Shown here: positions 8,818 to 16,547 of the stretch, piece by piece
How positions within the stretch are numbered: the first letter of the stretch is position 1
Layout: every line of letters begins with the position of its first letter
DNA from: Caldithrix abyssi DSM 13497
GTDB lineage: Bacteria; Electryoneota; AABM5-125-24; Hatepunaeales; Hatepunaeaceae
Direction: 5' to 3'
Assembly (NCBI GenBank): GCA_945865405.1
Contig: CAMBDS010000025.1
Span: forward strand, 1 to 42,247
Length of the DNA: 42,247 nucleotides
Notes under the pieces: generated by a model
Database searches by the model: none
What the model was told of the DNA's origin: nothing
The model's input: only the letters and a program-made list of their open reading frames with translations
Program-made: the position numbers and the translations under genes

Positions 8818-9202
8818 ATGCCAAACATGCCCCGCATGTATTAATTGTTTAGGATGATCCGGAACTCTCTGAATGGTTGTGCGTTTTCTTACCGGTCTAA
8901 ATTATCAGGTAGCGCTTGCTTGCGACGGCATGGAAGGGTTGAACCAAGCCCGACTACTTGAGCCAGACCTTATCCTTCTCGACCTCAATCTACCCAAGCT
9001 GAATGGATTTGCAGTTTGTCGCCTTTTGAAATTCGACGATCATTTCAAGCATATTCCTATAATTATGTGGACTTGGCGCGAAACTTTACAGGATAGGGAA
9101 ATGGGAGTCAATGTCGGTGCTGACTACTATCTTCCCAAACCGTTTTCCTTGGAAGCACTTCAAGACGTAATCGAGTTAGTTTTAAGTAGTACAAAGAAAT
9201 AA
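8818..9202 (+). pseudogene. response-regulator receiver domain, broken near its 5' end
   Basis: From 8873 a frame of 109 residues is open and reads as a CheY-type receiver lacking its first strand. It has phosphoacceptor Asp in LILLDLNLP, the switch region IIMWT, and the invariant Lys in LPKPF. The missing part is still visible just upstream in another frame: codons 8838-8849 give VLIV, then TAG at 8850-8852 stands where an acidic residue is expected, then DDPELSE (8853-8873). Joining these needs one stop-codon reversal (GAG to TAG would be a single change), a 1-base frameshift near 8871-8873, and another between the ATG at 8818 and 8838. An in-frame TGA directly precedes the ATG at 8873. The shortened protein would lack the Asp pair that binds Mg2+. 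Sequencing or assembly error is the alternative, but three lesions within about 55 bases argue for decay. Confidence 0.65.
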
Positions 9203-9281
9203 TGAGATCTATCTCATTTATTTCTATTAAATTATAATGTTATCAATTTCCCAATAACCAAAGTTCCAAATTGAGGACTCA

Positions 9282-10538
9282 ATGACAAATCTAATCATGG
9301 CAATGCTAATTGCCTTCTCCTCCGCTCCTCCGCCAGATCATAAGGATGGAAATCTTCCCGTTTCACAGCAGGCACGATTGAAAGAGTCTGTCTCCGCCAA
9401 CGAAGTCGATCTCTACGCTATCGGGATAGCAGGCGGCCCAAAAAAATATCGCCAAACTGCCGCTGTGGTTGACGCCAAAAAATCTGCCGTCTACTATGTC
9501 CTATACCTCGGAAGTGATCCGATTCTCCGTAGCGAAAGCGAGAAAATGCGCTTCAAACAGTTCGAGCAGAACTTCTTTGAATTCGAGAACATCCAAAAAT
9601 TCATCAGCTATGAAAATCCCGAATTCATCGACAGGGTTGCTATCGACAAGAAATCCCGTCTTCGAGTTGAAAAGATCATCCGCGTCAATGTTGGTCGATT
9701 GAAGGAAGACTTAAGCCTACTCGGCGTGATCGAGACGACACAATCTATCGTTGATGATATTGGTCGCCCTAACATAATGGTTATCCCCGAGGCACCCTCT
9801 GGTGGTGACCCACTCAAGATGCTTGCCAACGATCCGGCAGTCTCGCAAGCCGCAGCGTCAATCGAAAGTTACCTCACCAGCCGCCGGTACGACGTAATCG
9901 TCCCCCAACAGAATGCAATGCTGGGTGATATGATCGGTCAGATGGCTCGTCTTGATGGCATCGCCGACGATCCGCAATATAAACTGGCTCTTTCGCTTGG
10001 AAGTGATGTCTATATCACCTACAAGATCGATGTCACGACCCGCCAGGTGGGCGGCTCGACTGTCACAAAAGCTACTGCGGCAGTTCGTGCATTTGAAACG
10101 GCTACAGCAAGACTCCTTGGCACCGAAACTGGATACAGTCAGGAAAGACCGGAACCGCCCGGTGTTATAGTTGAGGAAGCAGTGAAGGACGCTATAGATA
10201 AGGTCTTAAATCGAATCGACGGTTACTGGAAGGACGACCGAGCCAGAGGATTACAATACAGATTGGTCATTAAGGTCAGTAAACAGTTTGACCAGGACTC
10301 GCGAAACAAATTCACCAACCTGATTGCTGACTACCTCGACAATAATTGTGCGCAGACGAAGGAGAATGTCTTGTCGGCTTCGACCCTTGACTTTCTCGTT
10401 TGGGTTAAACGAGACCAGTTTGATAAGTCACGAAAACTTGCTGACGCGCTTGCAAGATCGTTTAACAACGATTTCAAGGGCGGTGAGCTTCACCAATTGA
10501 CCATCAACCGGAAGCTTATATTAATGGAATTGAAGTAA
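9282..10538 (+). CDS. probable exported protein of unknown function
   Basis: A 418-residue protein with a short hydrophobic N-terminus (MTNLIMAMLIAFSSA) that may be a signal peptide. GAGGA upstream supports the start. Residues ~45-75 (YAIGIAGGPKKYRQTAAVVD) resemble the beta-alpha unit of LPP20/FlgT-like envelope proteins. Residues ~160-170 (RPNIMVIPEAP) look like the start of a second alpha/beta domain such as those in FlgT or CsgG/TolB N-terminal domains. These likenesses are by eye and weak. The C-terminal third contains helical segments and no visible catalytic motif. It is monocistronic, following the broken receiver and ending in a strong bidirectional terminator. Confidence 0.65.
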   Translation: MTNLIMAMLIAFSSAPPPDHKDGNLPVSQQARLKESVSANEVDLYAIGIAGGPKKYRQTAAVVDAKKSAVYYVLYLGSDPILRSESEKMRFKQFEQNFFEFENIQKFISYENPEFIDRVAIDKKSRLRVEKIIRVNVGRLKEDLSLLGVIETTQSIVDDIGRPNIMVIPEAPSGGDPLKMLANDPAVSQAAASIESYLTSRRYDVIVPQQNAMLGDMIGQMARLDGIADDPQYKLALSLGSDVYITYKIDVTTRQVGGSTVTKATAAVRAFETATARLLGTETGYSQERPEPPGVIVEEAVKDAIDKVLNRIDGYWKDDRARGLQYRLVIKVSKQFDQDSRNKFTNLIADYLDNNCAQTKENVLSASTLDFLVWVKRDQFDKSRKLADALARSFNNDFKGGELHQLTINRKLILMELK

Positions 10539-10560
10539 TCTTCCAGCAAAGCTGATAAGA

Positions 10561-10596
10561 AAAAGAGCCCTGTTGACACTTCAACAGGGCTCTTTT
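10561..10596. terminator. bidirectional terminator
   Basis: A perfect 16-bp stem pairs AAAAGAGCCCTGTTGA (10561-10576) with TCAACAGGGCTCTTTT (10581-10596) around loop CACT, with a T-run at the end on both strands. It serves the plus-strand gene ending at 10538 and the minus-strand operon ending at 10615. Confidence 0.9.
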
Positions 10597-10614
10597 CAAT
10601 TAGTACAATTTAGC

Positions 10615-11505
10615 TTATGCCGCTACAACGGGATTTGACAACCGCCCAATTCCCTCTACTTCAACTAAAACCTGATCGCCGGGAATGATTCCTCCAACTC
10701 CGGCTGGCGTGCCAGTAGCAACAACATCTCCGGGCAAAAGCGTTACAGCTGACGTAATTTCCTCAAGTAACTCTGGCACTTTCCAAACCATATCGTTCGT
10801 GTTGCCATCTTGTCGCAGTTGGCCATTGACCCACACTTTGATGTACCTCCCATTGACATTCTTTATTTCATCTGGTGTGATTATATATGGACCAAAAGGC
10901 GCAAAAGTATCTCGAGATTTCGCCTGAAACCACGGTAACCCCTTGGCACCGAGCGACTTCTGAAACTCTCGGGCAGTAATATCATTCAGGACGGTATAGC
11001 CGAGAATGTATTTCTCAGCATCAGCCGCGTTAATCTTCTCCGCTCGTCTGGAGATTACAACGGCAAGCTCCCCTTCGTGATCAACTCTGCCAAGGTCAGT
11101 CGGAACTCTGATCGGCATCCCCGGAGCCAATGCACAATTGTCGGTCTTGGCGAAATATATTGGCTTTTCCGGAACCTCGCCTCCACCCTCTTTGGCATGT
11201 TCACTGTAATTTCTTGCCACACAAATGATCTTGGTTGGTCTGTGGCACAATGTCGGCTTGATGTCGTCTTGATTCAGTTTAAAATTTCGCCCTGAATGCG
11301 ATGCCCAATCGAGCAGTTCCTTCAGGAACTCGTATTCGAAAAAGCCATTGTTGAGGAAACTTAACAGCAACTGCTCGGGATCGCTTCGTTCACCGCCAAC
11401 TTCATACTTTTGTGCCTCGATAATCGCCCCATAATCGACAAACCCTTCCCCCCGATCTACCCCAATGACAAAACTATCCGAAACAATAAACCTGGCAATC
11501 TTCAT
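10615..11505 (-). CDS. fumarylacetoacetate hydrolase family protein
   Basis: A 296-residue protein of the FAH family (fumarylpyruvate or acylpyruvate hydrolases, 2-hydroxyhepta-diene-dioate isomerases and relatives). The core starts near residue 92 (KIICVARNYSEHAKEGG). The metal site is visible as Glu 144 and Glu 146 in DHEGELAVVI and Asp 175 in VLNDITARE. Other signatures are the KSRDTFAPFGP loop and LLPGDVVATGTPAGVG. Residues 1-90 are the usual N-terminal domain. The exact substrate in this large family cannot be assigned; C-C hydrolysis of a beta-diketo acid or oxaloacetate decarboxylation are both possible. It is the last gene of an operon, starting 2 bases after the stop of nth, and ends before a strong terminator. 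Confidence 0.88.
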   Translation of the reverse strand: MKIARFIVSDSFVIGVDRGEGFVDYGAIIEAQKYEVGGERSDPEQLLLSFLNNGFFEYEFLKELLDWASHSGRNFKLNQDDIKPTLCHRPTKIICVARNYSEHAKEGGGEVPEKPIYFAKTDNCALAPGMPIRVPTDLGRVDHEGELAVVISRRAEKINAADAEKYILGYTVLNDITAREFQKSLGAKGLPWFQAKSRDTFAPFGPYIITPDEIKNVNGRYIKVWVNGQLRQDGNTNDMVWKVPELLEEITSAVTLLPGDVVATGTPAGVGGIIPGDQVLVEVEGIGRLSNPVVAA

Positions 11506-11507
11506 TT

Positions 11508-12245
11508 CTAACTCACTTTAAAAGGTTGAGGCTTTTTTTCAAGGTACTGACAATCGTCCCAGAGCGGACAAACTTCGCACTTCGGTGAACGAGCTGTACA
11601 AATAGTTCTTCCAAATTTCAAAAGATTCAAATGAAATGATGCCGCCTTCCCTTCCGGCATTGAGGATCGAATTGCAGTAAATGTCTTTTCGGCGGAAGTC
11701 CCTTCCTTGACCCAACCCAACCTGAGCGCAATTCTATGGACATGCGTATCGACAGGACAGAGATCCCTGTCAAGTGAAAAAGCGAGAAGCACCGCGGCTG
11801 TTTTTACTCCCACTCCCTTTTGAGAAGTCAACAACTGAATCACCTCATCATTTTCCAGCGATCGCAAACCCTGCAACGACAGCGATCCAAACCGTTCCTT
11901 CACCCAGGCCAACGCCCCCTTGATACTTGTAGACTTTTGATTGGAAAGGCCAGCCGGTCTAATCGCTTCTTCAATCGCAGAAATTGGGGCATCGAGAACC
12001 TCCGCCCATGTCGGGAATTGGTTTCGTAACCGTACGTAGCCGTTATCCCGGTTCCGGTCATTAGTATTCTGGGATAAAATCGTCAGGATCAACTCGTCAA
12101 GCGGATCCTTTCTTCGCCAGTTCGGTATACCAAACTCAGATTCAAGTAATTGAACAACTGTTTCGATTTTTGACGATGTCTCGACGGTCTTTATAGGCTC
12201 TTTCGTTTTAACGGCCAATGCAAACCCGCCGCAATTCGTTTGCAT
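11508..12245 (-). CDS. nth: endonuclease III (DNA glycosylase/AP lyase)
   Basis: A base-excision repair enzyme for oxidised pyrimidines. The positions below count from a possible TTG start at 12278. The helix-hairpin-helix is KGVGVKTAAVLL with catalytic Lys 159. The catalytic Asp is D177 in CPVDTHVHR. The [4Fe-4S] cluster ligands are C227, C234, C237 and C243, with the exact C-x6-C-x2-C-x5-C spacing of the family. The gene overlaps the end of the upstream heptose kinase gene. I prefer the ATG at 12245 (38-base overlap) to the TTG at 12278 (71 bases); a TTG at 12218 is also possible. The extra N-terminal residues are not part of the conserved core. It is translationally close to the FAH-family gene that follows. 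Confidence 0.93.
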   Translation of the reverse strand: MQTNCGGFALAVKTKEPIKTVETSSKIETVVQLLESEFGIPNWRRKDPLDELILTILSQNTNDRNRDNGYVRLRNQFPTWAEVLDAPISAIEEAIRPAGLSNQKSTSIKGALAWVKERFGSLSLQGLRSLENDEVIQLLTSQKGVGVKTAAVLLAFSLDRDLCPVDTHVHRIALRLGWVKEGTSAEKTFTAIRSSMPEGKAASFHLNLLKFGRTICTARSPKCEVCPLWDDCQYLEKKPQPFKVS

Positions 12246-13191
12246 CGACCGGTACCGCTCCAATTTCGGCAATAACAATACTCGCAGCGTAGTTGGCTAT
12301 CTCCGCCGCCTCCTTGAAATTAGCCCCTCCAACCAAAGCCGCCACAATCGAAGCAATCACAGTATCGCCTGCCCCCGAAACATCGTGTACTTTGTGAGCA
12401 CGTGTCGGAATGAACTCTGTCCCCTCATGAGTGAACAGCGCCATCCCTTTCTCGCCCCTGGTGACCAGCAAATAATCGACGTTTAAGCTCCGCAACACAT
12501 CCTTTCCAGCCGCCAATAACGAGGCGTCATCCTTCAACTGAGCTCCTACCGCGACTTCAAGCTCTTTCAAGTTAGGCTTGAAGAGAGTCGCACCTTTATA
12601 AGCCCAGAAGTTTTCCTTTTTAGGATCGACACCAACAATGATGTTTTTCGCCCTGCAAGCAGCAATAGTCTTCCCGATAACCTGCTCGGTCAGTACCCCC
12701 TTGTTATAATCCTCCAATATGCAAGCCTGACAAGATTCCAGACTCTTCATCATATTCGTAAGCAACATCGCCTCTATTTCGCTGGAAGGCTTCGTCGCCC
12801 TCTCATGATCGATCCTGACAACATGCTGATTGTGAGCAATGACTCTGGTCTTAACGCTTGTAGGGCGTGCCGGATCCGAAACAACACCTTTGTCGCTAAT
12901 CCGGTTATCGTTGACAATCGAACGCAACAGTTTACCGTCAGCATCATCGCCCACAAGCCCGATTAGGGATGCGCGAGCCCCCAATGAACTGATATTCGCG
13001 GCAACATTCGCAGCTCCCCCAAGGTTGGAAGATTGACCGGTCTGATTGACGACGGGTACTGGAGCTTCCGGCGATATCCGATCAACCACCCCCCAAATAT
13101 AGCGGTCAAGCATAATATCGCCGATTACCGCAATCTCAGATCGGCTTATGCTGGAAAAGATCGTTTCCAGACGTTCTTCTGCAAATCTCAA
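12208..13191 (-). CDS. hldE: D-glycero-beta-D-manno-heptose-7-phosphate kinase (PfkB family)
   Basis: A 327-residue kinase matching the N-terminal domain of HldE (RfaE). It phosphorylates heptose 7-phosphate in ADP-heptose synthesis for the LPS inner core. Signatures are IGDIMLDRYIWG (23-34), SPEAPVPVV (40-48), GGAANVAANI (58-67), EDYNKGVLT (160-168), DPKKENFWAYKG (189-200) and the PfkB active-site motif DVSGAGDTV with catalytic Asp 276. The nucleotidyltransferase domain of bifunctional HldE is absent, so it corresponds to the stand-alone HldA/RfaE1 form and a separate HldC is expected elsewhere. The start codon is TTG with GGA 9 bases upstream. It is the first gene of a three-gene run with nth and the FAH-family hydrolase. 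It implies an outer membrane with heptose-containing LPS. Confidence 0.9.
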   Translation of the reverse strand: MRFAEERLETIFSSISRSEIAVIGDIMLDRYIWGVVDRISPEAPVPVVNQTGQSSNLGGAANVAANISSLGARASLIGLVGDDADGKLLRSIVNDNRISDKGVVSDPARPTSVKTRVIAHNQHVVRIDHERATKPSSEIEAMLLTNMMKSLESCQACILEDYNKGVLTEQVIGKTIAACRAKNIIVGVDPKKENFWAYKGATLFKPNLKELEVAVGAQLKDDASLLAAGKDVLRSLNVDYLLVTRGEKGMALFTHEGTEFIPTRAHKVHDVSGAGDTVIASIVAALVGGANFKEAAEIANYAASIVIAEIGAVPVDANELRRVCIGR

Positions 13192-13602
13192 AGCTAATTC
13201 CTTTTATATAGTAACTCAATATAGTTGGCTTCTACCGTGATTGGCAAGTAGATAACCCCATGCACAAACAAGTTACCTCTACTTCATTGAAACTTATGAA
13301 GTGGAGGTTGGATGACCAAAAGGTAAGGCATGGCAATCGACGATGGAAAATATCCACGGTATGATGGTCATTTATTGAAGTACTGTAGAGAAAAATGTTC
13401 CGTTCAGTCAGGATTAGCCTCTCGAGAAGTAAGAAAACCTTACGAGCAAATAGAGAATCCATAAAGTGTTTCAGCTAAATTTTATACTAATAGCACAATA
13501 ATATCACTATTATTATCAATATATTAGATTTCAATACCGTTCTTCATCAAAGAAAACTCTGCCGAAGAGAGTAATTTGTCTCAAAGATTTCTAAAGAATA
13601 GT
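13192..13602. other. intergenic region with a nested hairpin
   Basis: This 411-base gap lies between the divergent heptose kinase and flagellin loci. A minus-strand reading frame of 76 codons has no supporting features. At 13275-13308 a 13-bp stem (ACCTCTACTTCAT with ATGAAGTGGAGGT, one G-T pair, 8-base loop) is nested inside CCATGC (13258-13263) and GCATGG (13328-13333). No T-run follows, so it is not an obvious terminator. 13470-13540 is strongly AT-rich. Confidence 0.4.
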
Positions 13603-13629
13603 TAAAGTTTCAAACCAACAATGCCGATA
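13603..13629 (+). promoter_or_regulatory. sigma-28 (FliA) type flagellar promoter 1
   Basis: TAAAGTTT (-35, from 13603) and GCCGATA (-10, 13623-13629) have 16 bases between TAAA and GCCGATA, close to the enterobacterial consensus TAAA-N15-GCCGATAA. The second flagellin has the same boxes at the same spacing. It should transcribe the MerR-like gene and the first flagellin. Confidence 0.8.
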
Positions 13630-13674
13630 CCGTAAGTGAAGATAAAATTAACCCCGGCAAAGGAGGTGCGACAG

Positions 13675-14073
13675 ATGGCAAAAACGATCAGCGCTGCTGA
13701 ATCACACTACTCGATCAGCCAAGTCAATGCCCTCACCGGTGTGCCCAAGTCAACCATTCGCTTCTGGGAAAAAGAATTCAGTGATTTTCTTAATCCCCTC
13801 CGCAGCGAAGGCAACCAGCGACGGTACGACAAGGAAACTGTCGAGACAATTCAGACAATCGACAGGCTGGTAAATGATGAAGGATACACTTTGGAAGGGG
13901 CACGACGAAAACTGAAACCGGTTGAAAAGGTTTCAGCTCCCGAAAGCCCTGGTGGCGACGATACAAAACTGAATGAACTGGCAGAAACCATGTCCGACTA
14001 TCTGCTACAAAAAATCTTCGAGCGGGTAAAGACGGAAGAGACACGCAGAACAAGTTTTCAATTCAAGAAATAA
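13675..14073 (+). CDS. MerR-like winged-helix regulator in the flagellin operon
   Basis: A 132-residue protein starting at the ATG at 13675, which has a textbook AGGAGGTG at 13661-13668; an earlier in-frame ATG at 13636 lacks one. Residues ~10-70 are a MerR-type helix-turn-helix: YSISQVNALTGVPKSTIRFW, then EKEFSDFL and GNQRRYDKETVETI. The C-terminal half is helical (NELAETMSDYLLQKIFERV), suggesting dimerisation, and has no Cys-rich effector site. It is co-transcribed with the downstream flagellin (30-base gap) from a sigma-28 promoter. It could tune flagellin expression as a late flagellar gene product, but no target site was identified. The second flagellin unit lacks a copy. Confidence 0.85.
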   Translation: MAKTISAAESHYSISQVNALTGVPKSTIRFWEKEFSDFLNPLRSEGNQRRYDKETVETIQTIDRLVNDEGYTLEGARRKLKPVEKVSAPESPGGDDTKLNELAETMSDYLLQKIFERVKTEETRRTSFQFKK

Positions 14074-14102
14074 GCTAAAACCAAAAGGAAGGGACGACTA
14101 AA

Positions 14103-14936
14103 ATGGCCATGAGAATTAATCACAACATCCTGTCAATGACTGCGCAACGCAACCTGAACGTAAATCAGGGTCAGCTTGACACAGCAGTCAACAGGTTGTC
14201 GAGTGGACTCAGAATTAACAATGCCTGGGAAGACCCGGCGGGACTCGCGATTTCGGAACGCTTCCGCGCACAAATCAGTGGACTTCAGGAAGCTGAAAGA
14301 AACGCAAACTACGACATCAACCTCCTTCAAACCGCTGAAGGTGCGCTTAGTGTCATCGACGAAAAACTCGTCAGACTTCGTTCACTCGCAGTCCAGGCTG
14401 CCAACGGCTCGATAACAGACGACGACCGCGCCATTGTCAACACAGAGTTCCAGGCACTTAAGAGTGAAATCACCCGTATCGCCAGCGTTACCAACTACAA
14501 CGGCATCAATCTCCTGAACGGTGACTACTCCAACACGACAATCCGTTTCCACATCGGCATCAACGCTACCGCCAATGAGGACTACTACGACATCAACCTG
14601 TTGGAAATGACATCCTCAGCACTCGGCCTCGAGTCGATCAATGTAACATCTACCACTGCCGCCGCCGCCGCATTGACCGCCCTCGACAACGCTATCGACT
14701 CCAAGGACACCGAGCGAACCCGTATCGGTTCTTATGTCGAAAGGCTCCAGAACACGATCCTCAACCTGCAGATCAGCCACGAAAACGCCACCAAGTCCGA
14801 ATCACAAATTCGTGACGCAGATGTCGCTGCTGAAATGTCGAACTTCACCAAGAGTCAGATCTTGATGCAGTCGGGTGTTGCGATGCTTTCGCAAGCCAAC
14901 CAGGTTCCGCAGATGGTAGCACAGCTGATCGGTTAA
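14103..14936 (+). CDS. fliC: flagellin, first copy
   Basis: A 277-residue flagellin, the subunit of the flagellar filament, exported through the flagellar type III apparatus. The N-terminal D0/D1 domain is typical: INHNILSMTAQRNL, VNRLSSGLRI, then WEDPAGLAISERFRAQI where most flagellins read 'AKDDPAGLAI'. The C-terminal D1/D0 ends with VERLQNTILNLQ, ESQIRDADVAAEMSNF, and QSGVAMLSQANQVPQ. The variable D2/D3 part is nearly absent, leaving a minimal filament protein. It differs from the second copy at about 17 of 277 residues by my count. AAGGAAGGG upstream fixes the start. It lies in an operon with the MerR-like gene under a sigma-28 promoter. Confidence 0.97.
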   Translation: MAMRINHNILSMTAQRNLNVNQGQLDTAVNRLSSGLRINNAWEDPAGLAISERFRAQISGLQEAERNANYDINLLQTAEGALSVIDEKLVRLRSLAVQAANGSITDDDRAIVNTEFQALKSEITRIASVTNYNGINLLNGDYSNTTIRFHIGINATANEDYYDINLLEMTSSALGLESINVTSTTAAAAALTALDNAIDSKDTERTRIGSYVERLQNTILNLQISHENATKSESQIRDADVAAEMSNFTKSQILMQSGVAMLSQANQVPQMVAQLIG

Positions 14937-15022
14937 CGATCAAATTGATCCGGTCCTCGATGCTCGGTAACATCAGGCCCTGATCGAACCTATGGTGCGG
15001 CGAAAGCCGTGCTTCCCAGACC

Positions 15023-15110
15023 GGCCGGGGAGGTGTCCTCCCAAGAACCCCCTCCCCGGCCATCAGCAAGGGGTAAGCCCGCCGATCGAAAGGTCGGCGG
15101 GGTTGTTTTT
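15023..15110 (+). terminator. double hairpin terminator of flagellin 1
   Basis: The first hairpin pairs GGCCGGGGAGG (15023-15033) with CCTCCCCGGCC (15051-15061). The second pairs CCCGCCGATC (15078-15087) with GGTCGGCGGG (15092-15101) around a GAAA tetraloop and is followed by a T-rich run (to 15110). The second is the likely intrinsic terminator; the first may stabilise the mRNA 3' end. Confidence 0.85.
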
Positions 15111-15130
15111 GCCTTAACACCCACTTCCTG

Positions 15131-15162
15131 AAGAGCGGCTATTCAAGCCGCTCTTACTCTTT
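15131..15162 (+). terminator. additional terminator-like hairpin
   Basis: A perfect 10-bp stem, AAGAGCGGCT (15131-15140) with AGCCGCTCTT (15146-15155), has loop ATTCA and is followed by ACTCTTTT. Confidence 0.6.
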
Positions 15163-15354
15163 TCACTGGAGGGCAGACTTTCAGTCCGATCTTCTTCACT
15201 TTTTAAAGTGCAACTCCTTGAGATCCTCTTTCCTTATGTAGTCCAGCCTCACGCAATCCATTACTCCCAAATTACTTGCAGAATAGAATCCCATATTTTG
15301 AACTTTACCACAACCACAAAACAAAGTATTCTTCCAAATTCATTTCAAAATAGT

Positions 15355-15381
15355 TAAAGTTCCGAATGAACATTGCCGATA
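15355..15381 (+). promoter_or_regulatory. sigma-28 (FliA) type flagellar promoter 2
   Basis: TAAA (15355-15358), 16 bases, then GCCGATA (15375-15381). Spacing and flanks (GTTAAAGTT upstream, ACC-TAAGTG downstream) match promoter 1. It drives the second flagellin, with a leader of more than 100 bases. Confidence 0.8.
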
Positions 15382-15493
15382 CCATAAGTGAGAGGACAAC
15401 CGACCGCATCGACACTAACCAGGGTCGGGAGTGGGTCAGCGAACCAAAAGTTTTAATTTCGCAATAAACAAAAGATCAAAAGGAAATACTCCA

Positions 15494-16327
15494 ATGGCAA
15501 TGAGAATTAACCACAACATTCTGTCGATGACAGCCCAGCGCAATCTGAACGTAAATCAGAATCAGCTCGACACAGCAGTCAACAGATTATCAAGCGGCCT
15601 CAGAATAAATCAGGCATGGGAAGATCCAGCGGGCCTTGCCATCTCCGAGCGTTTCCGTGCCCAGATTGATGGCCTTCAGGAAGCCGAGCGTAACGCAAAC
15701 TATGACATCAACCTTCTTCAAACTGCCGAAGGCGCCTTAAGCGTCATCGACGAGAAACTTGTCAGACTTCGTTCCCTGGCAGTTCAAGCCGCTAACGGTT
15801 CGATTACAGATAACGACCGCGACATCGTCAACACTGAGTTCCAGGCACTAAAGAGCGAAATCACTCGCATCGCCAGCGTAACAAACTATAACGGCATCAA
15901 CCTTCTCAACGGCGATTTTTCCAGCACCACTATCCGCTTCCACATCGGGATAAACGCCACCGCCAATCAGGACTATTACGACATAAACTTGCTTGAGATG
16001 ACCTCCTCTTCTCTCGGTTTGGATGCCATCAATGTCACTTCGACAACATCCGCAGCAGCAGCACTGACAGCACTCGATGACGCAATCCAGTCGAAGGACA
16101 CCGAACGCACAAGAATCGGTGCCTATGTTGAGAGACTTCAGAATACAATTCTGAACCTCCAAATCAGCCATGAGAACGCCACAAAGTCCGAATCGCAGAT
16201 CCGCGATGCAGATGTCGCCGCTGAAATGTCGAACTTCACCAAGAGCCAGATTCTTATGCAGTCAGGCGTCGCTATGCTTTCGCAGGCGAATCAAGTACCC
16301 TCAATGGTTAGCCAATTGATCGGATAA
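15494..16327 (+). CDS. fliC: flagellin, second copy
   Basis: A 277-residue flagellin of the same length as the first copy, with no indels and about 94% identical by my count. Differences lie mainly in surface-exposed or central positions (for example GQ to NQ near residue 23 and N to Q near 40). Many codons differ only at the third base, so the copies are old or have diverged under strong purifying selection rather than being a recent duplication. The frame could be opened 21 codons earlier, but the ATG at 15494 matches the start of the paralogue and has AAGGAAA upstream. It has its own sigma-28 promoter and its own terminator, so the two can be made separately. Confidence 0.97.
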   Translation: MAMRINHNILSMTAQRNLNVNQNQLDTAVNRLSSGLRINQAWEDPAGLAISERFRAQIDGLQEAERNANYDINLLQTAEGALSVIDEKLVRLRSLAVQAANGSITDNDRDIVNTEFQALKSEITRIASVTNYNGINLLNGDFSSTTIRFHIGINATANQDYYDINLLEMTSSSLGLDAINVTSTTSAAAALTALDDAIQSKDTERTRIGAYVERLQNTILNLQISHENATKSESQIRDADVAAEMSNFTKSQILMQSGVAMLSQANQVPSMVSQLIG

Positions 16328-16334
16328 TGAGCAT

Positions 16335-16372
16335 CTCACAGTCCGGGATGCGGTAACATTCCGGACTGTGAG
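16335..16372 (+). other. hairpin after flagellin 2, containing CGGTAACAT
   Basis: A perfect 12-bp stem, CTCACAGTCCGG (16335-16346) with CCGGACTGTGAG (16361-16372). The loop carries CGGTAACAT (16351-16359), the nonamer also present 29 bases after flagellin 1. There is no T-run, so it is more likely a stabilising or regulatory 3' structure than a terminator. Confidence 0.6.
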
Positions 16373-16449
16373 TTCATTAGCCCAACAACATCCGCGTTCT
16401 CGACCAACCGGGGAGTCCTCCACCAACTCCCATCCCCGCAAAGTCATTT

Positions 16450-16489
16450 GCTAAACCCACAGATTTTTACTGTGGGTTTAGCATTTTTA
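16450..16489 (+). terminator. terminator of flagellin 2
   Basis: A perfect 13-bp stem, GCTAAACCCACAG (16450-16462) with CTGTGGGTTTAGC (16470-16482), followed by ATTTTTA. Confidence 0.85.
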
Positions 16490-16547
16490 TGAACCCGTAG
16501 GCAGATGCCCTCGTCTGCCTGTACAATGCACAATATGACTCAGAATC

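Larger units (their letters stand above)
14937..15354 (+). other. flagellin 1 structured 3' region and following spacer
   Basis: A stretch of about 420 bases without a gene. It holds the element CGGTAACAT (14965-14973), which is also found downstream of flagellin 2, a GC-rich hairpin at 15023-15061, a terminator at 15078-15110, and a further terminator-like hairpin at 15131-15155. From 15160 to 15350 I see nothing distinctive. Confidence 0.6.

Noticed and set aside
13232..13462. 76-codon minus-strand frame upstream of the heptose kinase
   Set aside because: No ribosome site, no family resemblance, and it overlaps a hairpin structure; regarded as noncoding.
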